Source: Deltaproteobacteria bacterium (lineage in GTDB: Bacteria > Myxococcota_A > Polyangia > Polyangiales > Polyangiaceae). From it: 64,000 nucleotides of DNA. The notes under the pieces were generated by a model that saw only the letters and a list, made by a program, of their open reading frames with translations, did no database searches and was not told where the DNA came from. Positions 26,224 to 35,283 of the stretch are shown one piece after another (within the stretch, counting starts at the first letter, position 1; every line of letters begins with the position of its first letter). Where the stretch lies: the NCBI GenBank assembly GCA_003235365.1, contig QJWJ01000527.1, positions 1-64,000 of the forward strand, given 5' to 3'. Both the position numbers and the translations under genes were made by a program.

Positions 26224-26378
26224 TCATCATGAGTAGCAGGCAATCCCGCAGGATGCCACGGCGCGCTTGGACGCTGAAACCGTCGCCCGTCCAGGTTCAC
26301 GACCACGACGAGTCTTCGGGAGCTGCCAGCCGGCATTCGACGACTCCCATTGCGGCAATTTGCCGGCATACTCGGACG

Positions 26379-27659
26379 ATGGACCGTGAGCACGCATACC
26401 CGCCGGACTTGGCGCGATACGTCTGGAGTCATTGGCCTAAGGAACACGCGCTCTGGGCAACCGAGGCGGTGTTGAGCGAGGTTCTTTCGGTGGCGTTTCA
26501 GGCCTCGCTCACGACCGAGGAGGCGCGACCGCTTCACTTTCGCTTGCTGCTGACGCCGACGGCGGCATTGCCCGAGGAGGGAGTCCCAAATGAAGGGGTA
26601 TTGCGTTTGTGCTTCCTACCTTCGCGCCCATTCGCCGTCGAAGAGCTGCGTCGCTTGAGCCCGTCGACCCCGTTCGAGACTGCGCTGATTGGCGTTCACC
26701 AAGAGGCGGGACGCTTGCGTATTTGGGGCATCGCTCACTCCGGCCCCGCGTGGCTCGCGCCGACGTGGGGTGGGCGCAACGTCGTTCCCAACTGGACGTA
26801 CGATCCCATCGTCCACGTGACGGCGCCGGGACAGCTCGCGGTGCGGTGCGCCGGAAGGTTGATCGGCGCGCTGGAGCGTGGGCAGATCATCACTGCGCTC
26901 ACCGACGTCTTCGAATCCGAATGGCTGCGGAGCCTCTTCTTCCAGGAGCGAGAGGACGTGCGTACGGAGCACGCGGCGCTTCAGGAGGGCGAGGCGATAC
27001 CGACGCTCGCCGAACATTCCCTGATTGGGCGCGTGGCTCAGCAGATGTTGCGACGGACCATCCAACTGATCCGCGGCGCTCGCCACGGCGGGCTCGTCTT
27101 GGTCGTCGATCGCGATCAGGGTTCGGTCGCGTCCCAACCGGACGCCGCGGTGGAGCTGCCAGGCTTGCGGATGAAGTATCGCTTCAAGCAGGACGAGCCA
27201 TCGCGGCGCTATCGGAGTCTGCTCCTGAGCATTCTGCGCGATCTTGCCGCGCGCAGTCACAAGAGCTCCGTGGATTGGTCGGACTTCACTCGCGATTCGA
27301 GCCCGGGTCTGGAACGACTGGAACAGGCGGTTTTCGAGCTGAGCCGCTTGATGGCCAACCTCAGCGCGATCGATGGCGCGTTGGTGCTCGACAAGCGCTT
27401 TGGGCTGTTGGGCTATGGGGCTGAGGTTTCTGCCGAACTCCCCGCGCCGACCGAGGTGTGGCGCGCACTCGACACTGAAGCAGCAGATCTCGAGCGTCGA
27501 GATGTCGAAAACGTCGGTACACGGCATCGCGCGGCGTATCGTTTCGTTCATGGCCACCCTGAGCGTGTCGCAGTCGTCATCTCTCACGATGGCGGTGTTT
27601 CATTCGTTGCGAGTCGCGACGGACGGGTCGTGTTTTGGGAACAGTCCGTCGGCCCTTGA
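26379..27659 (+). CDS. DACNV-type sensor protein with diadenylate-cyclase-like C-terminal domain (426 aa)
   Basis: Residues about 1-200 resemble the N-terminal part of DACNV proteins (RPFAVEELRRL, RIWGIAHSGPAWL). The C-terminal ~110 residues align with the DisA_N/DAC fold and keep both hallmark motifs, DGA at 332-334 and GTRHRAA at 380-386, followed by AVVISHDGGVSFV. DACNV proteins are described in comparative genomics as predicted nucleotide sensors related to diadenylate cyclases. With DGA and RHR both retained, enzyme activity (c-di-AMP-like synthesis) is possible but unproven. ATG 26379 begins the recognisable domain. It is transcribed alone. Confidence 0.7.
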   Translation: MDREHAYPPDLARYVWSHWPKEHALWATEAVLSEVLSVAFQASLTTEEARPLHFRLLLTPTAALPEEGVPNEGVLRLCFLPSRPFAVEELRRLSPSTPFETALIGVHQEAGRLRIWGIAHSGPAWLAPTWGGRNVVPNWTYDPIVHVTAPGQLAVRCAGRLIGALERGQIITALTDVFESEWLRSLFFQEREDVRTEHAALQEGEAIPTLAEHSLIGRVAQQMLRRTIQLIRGARHGGLVLVVDRDQGSVASQPDAAVELPGLRMKYRFKQDEPSRRYRSLLLSILRDLAARSHKSSVDWSDFTRDSSPGLERLEQAVFELSRLMANLSAIDGALVLDKRFGLLGYGAEVSAELPAPTEVWRALDTEAADLERRDVENVGTRHRAAYRFVHGHPERVAVVISHDGGVSFVASRDGRVVFWEQSVGP

Positions 27660-28046
27660 GACGACGCTGGCACACGGCTTCTTCCGTGCCGGACGCGCGC
27701 TGCCGATGGACGCACGCCTGTGAGTGGGCGACCCTGCGTCCGGTGCGGAGATCCTCTCAGTAGGGTTCGTCGACGGCAGGTGAGCGAACGTGGGTGAACG
27801 GCCTTGGAAGGCAGCCGAACACGAGGTGCGCCGTCAGCCATTGGGAGACAGCTGTGGGCACGTTCGAATGGCTTGCCACTGGCTCGCCACATTGGCGTCG
27901 AGGCTTTCGATCCGCCAAACTGGTCAACCATGAACAACTCGTGGTTCGCCCCCGGTCGAGGTGCTCGATTCGCCCCGGTGCAACAAACTGTCGCGTTCGT
28001 CCCGCGGGGTCGTGTTCAATTCGAACGCTTGCTGAACGCAACGCGT
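27660..28046. other. Intergenic region
   Basis: About 390 bases between two plus-strand genes. The frame of the downstream gene is open back to 27804, but the added peptide has no signal character. No promoter or RNA element is recognised. Confidence 0.4.
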
Positions 28047-28538
28047 GTGGCTCCTCGACTTCGCCGCGCAGTGATGCTGGTCGCTGCCCTGTGCGCCTGG
28101 GTATTGGCGTCTGAGGCGAGCGCTGCGCCATGGATAATCGGTAACCCAGGGCAGCACCCCGACTACTTTTTCGAGGCGGAGCCGCACTTGATGATTGTTC
28201 CGTTCGACGTCGAACCGGGAGCGGGCTTCCGCGGCTCTTTCGAGATCGTCGACAATGGCTTCATTCCGTCGCTCAACAATACCGTGGCAATTGGCTTTGG
28301 CATTGACGTGACGGGCAAGCACCTTCGTGTTCCGGCCGCCCTACAATGGAACTTTTGGCTCACGAAGCGCTGGTCGGTCTTCGTCGAGCCTGGCGCGGTG
28401 TTGCCAGAAGCCAAGAAGAAGTTCAAACCCAAGCCGTCAGTGGCCGTGGGCGGCCGCTTTCATTTCTCTGACACGTTTGCGCTCACGCTACGGGCGGGTC
28501 ACCAAGACTCGTCCGTCGGCTTGTCATTCCTGCTGTGA
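28047..28538 (+). CDS. Small exported protein, probable outer-membrane barrel (163 aa)
   Basis: A GTG at 28047 gives a short basic region (APRLRR) followed by a hydrophobic core ending EASA, a good signal peptide. The mature ~135 residues alternate hydrophobic and polar residues with Trp/Phe/Gly, and end SVGLSFLL, consistent with a small barrel. ATG 28074 would remove the basic residues; ATG 27930 would lengthen the leader. No family recognised. Confidence 0.6.
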   Translation: MAPRLRRAVMLVAALCAWVLASEASAAPWIIGNPGQHPDYFFEAEPHLMIVPFDVEPGAGFRGSFEIVDNGFIPSLNNTVAIGFGIDVTGKHLRVPAALQWNFWLTKRWSVFVEPGAVLPEAKKKFKPKPSVAVGGRFHFSDTFALTLRAGHQDSSVGLSFLL

Positions 28539-28638
28539 CGTTCATCGCGGAGCCTCGATGCCTCGGCCACCGACCGACACTGTGGATGGGATCGCGTAAC
28601 GGGGGCAGGCGGCCGTCGTCACCCGCCGCGGCGGCGTT

Positions 28639-29157
28639 TTAGCCGCGACCGCCGGCTGTGTCTCTGGCTTTCGAACACTCGGGGTTGTCACACAGCCCGT
28701 ATAGTTCGTGCTTGTGATCGAGGATCGTAAACCCGTACCGCTGCGCGATGCGCTCCTGCAGCTCTTCGATCAGGGGTTCCTCGAATTCCTGGATGCGCCC
28801 GCAGTTCATGCAGATGAGATGGTCATGGTGTGCGTCCTCATCGGCCAGCTCGTAACGGGTCATACCGTCACCGAACTTGTGCTCGTGAGCGATGCCACCT
28901 GCTGCAAGCATCTTCATCGTGCGGTAGACCGTCGCGTAACCAATGCCGGGGTCTTGTTGGCGGACCCGCTCCAGCAATTCGTCGATGGTCGCGTGCCCCG
29001 TCGACGCGAAGAAGTTCTCGATGATGGCGCGGCGTTGACCCGTTGAACGCAGCCCCTGCTCGGCCATGTAGCTGTCCAGCTGGTCGCGAAGGCGTACGAC
29101 GTTTGGGTTGCGAGCTGGCTTTCCAGCTTGCGCCCTTCTGGACTCACCACTCGTCAT
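28639..29157 (-). CDS. fur: Fur-family metal-responsive repressor (172 aa)
   Basis: A winged-helix N-terminus (QRRAIIENFFASTGHATIDELLERV, then YATVYRTMKML as recognition helix) and a dimerisation domain with HHDHLICMNCGRIQEFEEP. A second Cys pair lies near the end (CDNPEC). This matches Fur-type regulators of iron; a PerR or Zur role cannot be excluded from sequence. It is on the same strand as, and 124 bases behind, the P-type ATPase-like gene. Confidence 0.88.
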   Translation of the reverse strand: MTSGESRRAQAGKPARNPNVVRLRDQLDSYMAEQGLRSTGQRRAIIENFFASTGHATIDELLERVRQQDPGIGYATVYRTMKMLAAGGIAHEHKFGDGMTRYELADEDAHHDHLICMNCGRIQEFEEPLIEELQERIAQRYGFTILDHKHELYGLCDNPECSKARDTAGGRG

Positions 29158-29280
29158 GGTCTTGTCGGTATGGGCGCATTCCCAAACTGGGTCAAGTCCA
29201 ATCCGTGTGTTCGGCGTGCGCCACGCAAGATGTCGTAATTCTTGGTCACCGTTAGGTTGCTGCGCTTCGCTGGGAAAGGA

Positions 29281-31785
29281 TCAGCGCGTTGCTCCATTGC
29301 TGCGTGACGAGCGCCATGGCGCAGTGATCGCCGCGACGACGAAGCCGAAACAAACGAGCGGAATGAGTGCGGCCGGTGCGGAAACCGCGAGCACGCCGAG
29401 CGTGGCAGCCACGCAGCCTCCAAAGCTCACCGCCAGACCAGACGTGGCATCGTTGCGCAGCTCACGAGCGAGCCGCAGCGCCAGTGCCGCCTTCTGCACT
29501 TCGTTGGTTGCCAGCTCCACGTCATAGTCCATGTTCGGCGTACCAACGCTCGGCAACGCGATGGACACGCTGGCCGCTGCGAGAGCCACTTCGTCGGCTG
29601 GACTGCGGCCAATCACGGCAACCTGAGCGCCGCCACTGCGCAACCGCTCGACTTCGCGTCCGCGCTCTGACGGGAGCACCTCGGGGCGGACGTGTTCGAT
29701 GTCGATGGTGCGGCCCAATGCCTCGCACGATTTGCGAGCATCACCCGATAGCAGCGCCGGTTCGATACCTGCATCGAGCAGGTGCTGGACGGCAGCGCGC
29801 GCTCCGCCGCGCAGACCATCTTGGAGCGCCAGAATCCCCACGAGGTGTCCACCCACGGCAACCAGAACGATGCTGCGTCCCATCGCTTCGAGCTCCGTGA
29901 TTCGAGCTTCTGCGCGGGCCACGCTGACACGCTCTCTGAGCAACAGTGCGCGGGACCCGACCACCAGTGGACTGCCATTCGAGGCGACGGCACTGACGCC
30001 CATGCCTGCCTCGACACGCGGACTACGAACGGCGTCGGGAGTCACGCCGCGTGCCCGCGCCGCGCGCAGCAGTGCCACGGCAGTACTGTGCTGACGGATT
30101 TGCTGCGCTCCAGCCGCCAGTGCCAGCACTTGATCGGAACCGAGATCACGCACCGTTTCGATGTTGGACAGCTCGGGTTCTCCGAGCAACAGGGTGCCGC
30201 GCGCACAGAACACGGCCGTTGATACCCGCCCCGCCGCATCCAAAGCCGACGCATTGCGAAAAATGATGCCGTGGCCCAGCGCAGTCAACAGTGCCCGAGT
30301 CGCTAGCAACGCAGGGAGCTGGCGCAATGCGGCGGCGAGCAACGCACTCGTTCCGGCGAGTGCCGCAACTGCCCATTCGAGGATCGAGTCACTGGCCGAG
30401 AAGCTGACGCCGGCGGCGAGCACGGCGAGCGCTGGTGCGCCGCGTAGTGCCATCTTTCGTGCGAGGAGAACGAGGGGGGAGCGGAGATCGACGCGTCGTG
30501 CGGGATCGTTGGTGAGCCGCTCCCAGTGTCGATCCATGCCGGTCCATCGCACCGTCGCGCGCAATTGACCACTGGCCAGTCTGGCGCCGGCATAGACGAA
30601 GTCTTCGGGACCGACACTGTGGATTGTGGTGGCGCCAAACCAGGGATACACTTCAGCGCGACCAGCAACGATGGTCACGTCCGCGGTTACGGTTTCCCCT
30701 GCGTGGACGATGATTTCCTCGCCAGGTCGCAGTTCGCGGGTGGCGACTTGTTCGACGCGTTCTCCCGTAACCCGGGACGCACTCTGACCAAGCCCCCGCG
30801 CCAGGGCCACACGTTGATCGTCCAGTGGTCGGAAGAGTCGTCGCAAGACCAGCGTACTCGCCGCAGACACTGAGAGCAGAGTCGCCGCGAAGTCGCATGC
30901 AGGCCTCCAATCCCAATCACCGACCAGCCCCAGCGCGATCAGCGATAGAGCGGTCCAGTTGAGCAGCACTGCGTCAGCGCTGAAGCGTCGATCCGTCCGC
31001 GCTTCGAGCAAGAACGCGTATAGAGAGAAGGCAACGTTTCCCAGCCCGACGGCTCCCACCCTCAACGCAGTCGTGACGTTCGAGCCTTCCGCCAACAGTA
31101 GGCCCAGCGCGAACAGGCCGAGGCCGATCGCGCTACCGAGTAACCGAACGGCCCGAACGTCCTCGGTAGGGTGCCTGGAGTGAGCGAGGTCGACGACGCC
31201 TGGGTTGTTGCGACGCGTCGGGTTTGGGCCCGGCGGCGCTGGTTCTGCCTTGGGTGGTGACGGGGAGCGCGGTCTGGTTGAACCCGCCGCTGGCGGCTGC
31301 GCCTGGGGGCTCACGTCGTCGACGCTCGTCGTCAGCGCGTCGGACGAGGCCTCGGGGCTCGCGCGGTGGCGCTTGCGGCCTTCACGATCTTGACGCACGT
31401 GCACGGGAGGCGAGCTCGGCGGAACGCTCCCGAGTCTGGCGTGGGCGCTGGGGGAATCCGAGTCGTTGGCGACCTCGGCCCAGTTGGTTGGCGTGGACGG
31501 CGCGGCGCGCTCGTCGTCCGGGGCCTGCGCTGCGCTGGACGTCGGGGTCCGCCGCACGACCGACGAGTCCGGATCCGATTCCCGCGGTGGCTCCGATTGG
31601 CGGCGGGATGGCTCGAGCTCGTCGCCCGGCGGCGAATACACTTCTGCGCAGTCCGACGAGCAGAAGTGAAAGAACCTCGCGCCAAAGATGCGCACACGTG
31701 GCGCCCGCAACGGGTCGACGGTCGTTCCGCAGTTGGCGCAAGGACTCAGGTCACTGGCCTTGCCTAGGTCATCGTAGCTCGGCAT
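29281..31785 (-). CDS. P-type ATPase-like membrane pseudoenzyme with N-terminal zinc finger (834 aa)
   Basis: Residues 16-46 form a CANC...CSSDC finger of the TRASH/YHS kind, followed by ~150 residues of Ser/Pro-rich linker. The rest follows the P1B-type ATPase layout: membrane pairs near 210-320, an actuator-like beta domain near 340-415, membrane segments near 440-500, and a P/N-like region. All key catalytic sites are changed. DKTGTLT is CARGTLL (527-533), so the phosphorylated Asp is Cys527. The CPC metal motif is LPAL. The TGE loop is missing, and GDGxND reads GRSPAD (726-731). It cannot work as a normal pump and may be a sensor or assembly partner. The start lies 17 bases inside the end of argF. 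Confidence 0.8.
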   Translation of the reverse strand: MPSYDDLGKASDLSPCANCGTTVDPLRAPRVRIFGARFFHFCSSDCAEVYSPPGDELEPSRRQSEPPRESDPDSSVVRRTPTSSAAQAPDDERAAPSTPTNWAEVANDSDSPSAHARLGSVPPSSPPVHVRQDREGRKRHRASPEASSDALTTSVDDVSPQAQPPAAGSTRPRSPSPPKAEPAPPGPNPTRRNNPGVVDLAHSRHPTEDVRAVRLLGSAIGLGLFALGLLLAEGSNVTTALRVGAVGLGNVAFSLYAFLLEARTDRRFSADAVLLNWTALSLIALGLVGDWDWRPACDFAATLLSVSAASTLVLRRLFRPLDDQRVALARGLGQSASRVTGERVEQVATRELRPGEEIIVHAGETVTADVTIVAGRAEVYPWFGATTIHSVGPEDFVYAGARLASGQLRATVRWTGMDRHWERLTNDPARRVDLRSPLVLLARKMALRGAPALAVLAAGVSFSASDSILEWAVAALAGTSALLAAALRQLPALLATRALLTALGHGIIFRNASALDAAGRVSTAVFCARGTLLLGEPELSNIETVRDLGSDQVLALAAGAQQIRQHSTAVALLRAARARGVTPDAVRSPRVEAGMGVSAVASNGSPLVVGSRALLLRERVSVARAEARITELEAMGRSIVLVAVGGHLVGILALQDGLRGGARAAVQHLLDAGIEPALLSGDARKSCEALGRTIDIEHVRPEVLPSERGREVERLRSGGAQVAVIGRSPADEVALAAASVSIALPSVGTPNMDYDVELATNEVQKAALALRLARELRNDATSGLAVSFGGCVAATLGVLAVSAPAALIPLVCFGFVVAAITAPWRSSRSNGATR

Positions 31786-32686
31786 CGAGCGCCCAACACA
31801 AAGCCGCTTTGGAAGTGTGTAGACGTGCCTCGGCCTGGTCCCAGACGCGGCTCTTGGGACCGTCGATGACGTCGGCGCTGATTTCCTCGCCGCGGTGAGC
31901 GGGCAAACAGTGCAGTGCGATGGCGTTCGGCGCCGCCTGGCCCATGAGCGCGGGGGTCAGGCAATAGCCCTCAAAAGCTGCAAGGCGCCGTTCTGTTTCT
32001 TCTTCTTGTCCCATGCTGGTGAACACGTCCGTGCTGACGACGTGCGCACCCCGGCAGGCAGCGACCGGGTCGCGTTCGACGCGAACTCTGGCACCTCGAG
32101 CATTGGCTGCATCCACGTGGGCGCGGACCGGCTCGAAGCCCTCGGGGCACGCCAAGGCGAGCTCCAGCCCCAGCAGCCCGGCCGCTTCAATCCATGATTC
32201 AGCCATGTTGTTGCCGTCGCCGAGCCACGCGTAGCGCAGCCCTTCGAGCTTCCCGAATTCAGCCCGAACGGTTTGCAGATCCGCAAGGAGCTGCATCGGG
32301 TGCCCCGAGTCGGTGAGTGCGTTGAGAACGGGAACGCTGCTGCTGTCGGCAAGTGCGCGAAGTTGTGCGTCGGAGAAAGTGCGAAAAGTGATCGCGTGGA
32401 CCATCCTGGACAACACTCGTGCTGTGTCTTCGATGGGCTCTCCACGGCCCATCTGCGATCCTTGCTTGCTCAGGACCAAGGGGGTCCCACCCAACTCGGA
32501 CACCGCGACTTCGAGCGAGATGCGCGTGCGGGTCGATGCTTTCTCGAACACCAGCGCCACACTCTTCCCCGCCAACAGCGTTCGGTGCTCCGCCGCGCCT
32601 CGGTTGTTCTTGAATTCATCCGCGGCATCTAGCGCGCGGAGCAAGCCGTCTCGGCCCATGTCACTCAGGCTCAGAAAATGCCTCAC
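31769..32686 (-). CDS. argF: Ornithine carbamoyltransferase
   Basis: A 305-aa OTCase that makes citrulline from ornithine and carbamoyl phosphate. The carbamoyl phosphate site FEKASTRTR, the GHPMQLLADLQT segment, the GDGNNMAESW region and the HCLPAHRGEEI ornithine loop are all present. The GTG start at 32686 has GGGAGG at good spacing and overlaps the argD stop by four bases (GTGA), so the two are translationally coupled. A longer open frame to 33007 lies inside argD and is ignored. Confidence 0.95.
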   Translation of the reverse strand: MRHFLSLSDMGRDGLLRALDAADEFKNNRGAAEHRTLLAGKSVALVFEKASTRTRISLEVAVSELGGTPLVLSKQGSQMGRGEPIEDTARVLSRMVHAITFRTFSDAQLRALADSSSVPVLNALTDSGHPMQLLADLQTVRAEFGKLEGLRYAWLGDGNNMAESWIEAAGLLGLELALACPEGFEPVRAHVDAANARGARVRVERDPVAACRGAHVVSTDVFTSMGQEEETERRLAAFEGYCLTPALMGQAAPNAIALHCLPAHRGEEISADVIDGPKSRVWDQAEARLHTSKAALCWALDAELR

Positions 32687-33897
32687 GAGACACCTCCCAA
32701 TACGGCATCGAGGATGCTGCAGGCCTCGTCGATTTCGCTTTCGTGGATTACCAGCGCAGGGGAGAAACGCAACGCGGTGCCTCCCGCCGCCGTGAGCAGC
32801 AAACCAGCGTCGCGTAGCGCACCGATCACCTCTCGGATCTCGACTTTTGCGTTCAGTTCCAGAGCTTGAAGAAGCCCCAGACCCCGACATTGATTCACCG
32901 TCGAGGGGTGTTTCTTCTTCAACTCGTCGAGCTTCCCGCCCAGGTACTCGCCGCGTTGGCGGACCGCTTCGAGCAGGCGGAGGGCTTCGATCTGTTCGAG
33001 CACGCACAGGGCGGTGGCGCTCGCCAACGGGTTACCGCCGAAGGTGGTGCCGTGACTGCCCGCGGGCAGGGCGTTTTCGAGGCTGGCTTTGCAGACCATC
33101 GCGCCGATTGGAAAGCCACCACCCAGTCCTTTGGCAAGGGCGACGACGTCGGCTTGGACGCCGAAGTGCTCGAATGCGAGCATCTTCCCGGTTCGACCGA
33201 TACCCGTTTGGATTTCGTCCGCGATGAGCAGCGCACCATGGTTGTCGGCGATCTCTCGCAGTGCTTTGACGAAGCCTGCCGGTGCGGGGATGACGCCCCC
33301 TTCGCCTTGAACGGGCTCGACCAGAATTGCCGCGACGTCGGGCCCCATCGCGGCGGCCACGGCGGTACTGTCTCCATAGTCGACGTGGGTTACCGGCCCG
33401 AGCGGTCCGAACCCGTCTCGGTAGCCCGCCTGCCCGGTGGCAGCCAGCGAGCCCATCGTGCGGCCGTGGAAAGACCGATTGAAGGCGATGATGCGGTGTC
33501 GGTCGGGTTGACCCAATGAGAAGAAGTGGCGCCGCGCCAGCTTGAGCGATGCCTCGATTGCCTCCGTTCCCGAGTTACAGAAAAAGGCCCGGTCCATGTG
33601 GGTGACCTGGCAAAGCTTCTCGGCGAGCAAGATGTTCGGCTCGGTGTAGAAGTAGTTCGAAACGTGGCTGAGCAGCCCGACCTGTCGCGTGATTGCGTCG
33701 ACGACGGCGGGGTGGGCGTGACCCAGGGCATTGACGGCGATACCCGCGGTCAGGTCCAAATAGCGTTTGCCGCCCTCGTCCCAAATCTCGCACCCTTTTC
33801 CGCGAGACATGACCAGCGGCGGCTGACGGTAGTTCGGGTAGAGGTAGCGCTGGGCCAACTCGACCAGTTCTTGTTGTGTATGACCTCGGGTGCTCAT
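32683..33897 (-). CDS. argD: Acetylornithine aminotransferase
   Basis: A 404-aa class III PLP aminotransferase. The N-terminus (YLYPNYRQPPLVMSRGKG), the FCNSGTEAIEASLKLAR phosphate region, LLIADEIQTGIGRTGK, and the PLP Lys in ALAKGLGGGFPIGA are typical. It converts N-acetylglutamate semialdehyde to N-acetylornithine in arginine synthesis. It is first in the run argD-argF-P-type-like gene. Other arg genes are not nearby. Confidence 0.95.
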   Translation of the reverse strand: MSTRGHTQQELVELAQRYLYPNYRQPPLVMSRGKGCEIWDEGGKRYLDLTAGIAVNALGHAHPAVVDAITRQVGLLSHVSNYFYTEPNILLAEKLCQVTHMDRAFFCNSGTEAIEASLKLARRHFFSLGQPDRHRIIAFNRSFHGRTMGSLAATGQAGYRDGFGPLGPVTHVDYGDSTAVAAAMGPDVAAILVEPVQGEGGVIPAPAGFVKALREIADNHGALLIADEIQTGIGRTGKMLAFEHFGVQADVVALAKGLGGGFPIGAMVCKASLENALPAGSHGTTFGGNPLASATALCVLEQIEALRLLEAVRQRGEYLGGKLDELKKKHPSTVNQCRGLGLLQALELNAKVEIREVIGALRDAGLLLTAAGGTALRFSPALVIHESEIDEACSILDAVLGGVS

Positions 33898-34113
33898 TTT
33901 CGGAAACGGTTACCTTAGTTCGACCGTGGCGGGCCTGGCCAGGGAGTTGCACTTTCGAGGATATCATCGGCGCTCTCGGCCAGCGAGTCGGACTCTGGCG
34001 CTGCCTGCGGCGACGGGCAGCGACGGGCAGCGACGGGCGGCGCTGGCAACGGCAGCGTGTGCGCGCACCGGTTGGGTACTCGAAATGCTCCGCCCCCGTA
34101 CTACGATACGCGC

Positions 34114-34941
34114 GTGTTTGCTGTTCTGATGGTTCTCCAGGCGACCGCCGCGGGGCTGGCGCAACCTGCGGAGTCCGGCGCGTCAGTGACTGAGGATTGC
34201 CCCCCGGGCTACTACTGCGAGCCCCCCGATTCCGATGTCGCCGAGACGCCGGAGGGGCCCGTAGCACCGCGAAGCAGCGAGCAGAAGTTCTCGAACGCCG
34301 ACGATGACGCGCTCGGCTCGGAAGTTCCGCCGGGTGAGCAGTCGCCGGTGGGAGTGCCAGTCGAGGGCCCCGCCGTTCAACCTCCCCACGACCCTGGTCT
34401 AGCGCCGCCGTTGCCACCCCCGCCGGTGCCCAAAGCCTACGCACGCTGGGAGTTGGCAGCGAGGGCAGGGCTGCCCGTGTTCGACGCCGGAGCGCAGCGC
34501 GATGCATTCATGATCACAGGCGGATTGGCGCTGCGCCGCCGACTCGCGCGGTACGCGGCGGTGGAAGTCGCTCTGGACGCGGCCGGGGGCAAGGACTACG
34601 TCGGCGCGTCTCGGTGGGAGGGGTGGTTCGCTCCAGCTTTTCGGCTCAATGCGAGTCCGTCTGGCGTCGCTCCGTTCGTCGCGATTGGGCCGGCGCTGAG
34701 TTTCGCGCGTGTCGACGACGACGGCACTCGACGACAGTTCTCGTACTTCGGTGGTGCCGTGAGCTTCGGTCTCACCATCCCCATCTCGCAGTCCAGCGGA
34801 TTCGAGGTCCTGTGGTCGTCGTTCTTGCGGACGCGCGTACCCTCCACCGGAAGTCCGGAGTACGTCGACCCGGGGACAGGCAGGACCACGAACACATCCG
34901 GGGGCGCGCTGATCCGCGCCGGATTGAGCCTCGCTCTCTAA
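34114..34941 (+). CDS. Exported beta-barrel-like protein with acidic/Pro-rich linker (275 aa)
   Basis: A GTG at 34114 gives a short hydrophobic leader (FAVLMVLQATAAGLAQ). Then comes a Pro/Glu/Asp-rich linker with one CPPGYYCE Cys pair, of about 100 residues, and a ~165-residue Gly/aromatic-rich domain ending LIRAGLSLAL, consistent with an outer-membrane barrel. The PPGYYCEPP start after the leader recurs in polyangial envelope proteins. The start is uncertain: the frame is open to 34057 and the leader lacks basic residues. Confidence 0.6.
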   Translation: MFAVLMVLQATAAGLAQPAESGASVTEDCPPGYYCEPPDSDVAETPEGPVAPRSSEQKFSNADDDALGSEVPPGEQSPVGVPVEGPAVQPPHDPGLAPPLPPPPVPKAYARWELAARAGLPVFDAGAQRDAFMITGGLALRRRLARYAAVEVALDAAGGKDYVGASRWEGWFAPAFRLNASPSGVAPFVAIGPALSFARVDDDGTRRQFSYFGGAVSFGLTIPISQSSGFEVLWSSFLRTRVPSTGSPEYVDPGTGRTTNTSGGALIRAGLSLAL

Positions 34942-35283
34942 ATGGTCGAGCACGGTTGTCGGCCAGCTTCTCCGACCCCCGTTTGGGGAGAGCGCGAAAA
35001 GCCGCCCGTTGCAGTCGCTTTTCTCGACTCCAATCCCCGATGCATCGAATGGGCGTTCGCGAATCGCGAGCGCTCATTTGGCGCGCGGCGCTCCCTTCCG
35101 ACGCGGGGCCCCCTTACCCGCAGTCCGACTGTGACGACTTGCAAGAAAACTCGACAGTTGGACCAACGCTGGCCGCCCACGGGTTCGGCGGGGTCGGTCG
35201 ACCCCGCCCCGGGGCGGCGGAAGGTGTGCGGTCGAGTTGGTCCGCTCCGCCACGCCGTGTGTCGGCCGCGGGTTACCGCAGCT
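34942..35283. other. Spacer between convergent genes holding one dispersed hairpin element
   Basis: About 340 bases between the barrel gene (plus) and hup (minus). The only structure I can support is the dispersed palindromic element at 35001-35078. Open frames are shadows of the repeat and GC-rich filler. Confidence 0.4.
35001..35078. repeat. Dispersed palindromic element, copy A
   Basis: About 70 bases that align, with one indel, to 42921-42998. A conserved leader (GTTGC-GTCG, TTCTCGACTCC, CATCGAAT) is followed by a 12-bp inverted repeat. Arms 35051-35062 and 35064-35075 read GGGCGTTCGCGA and TCGCGAGCGCTC. Compared with copy B, one stem pair has changed on both sides (C-G here, A-T there) and a second on one side. 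It lies between convergent genes. Confidence 0.8.
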
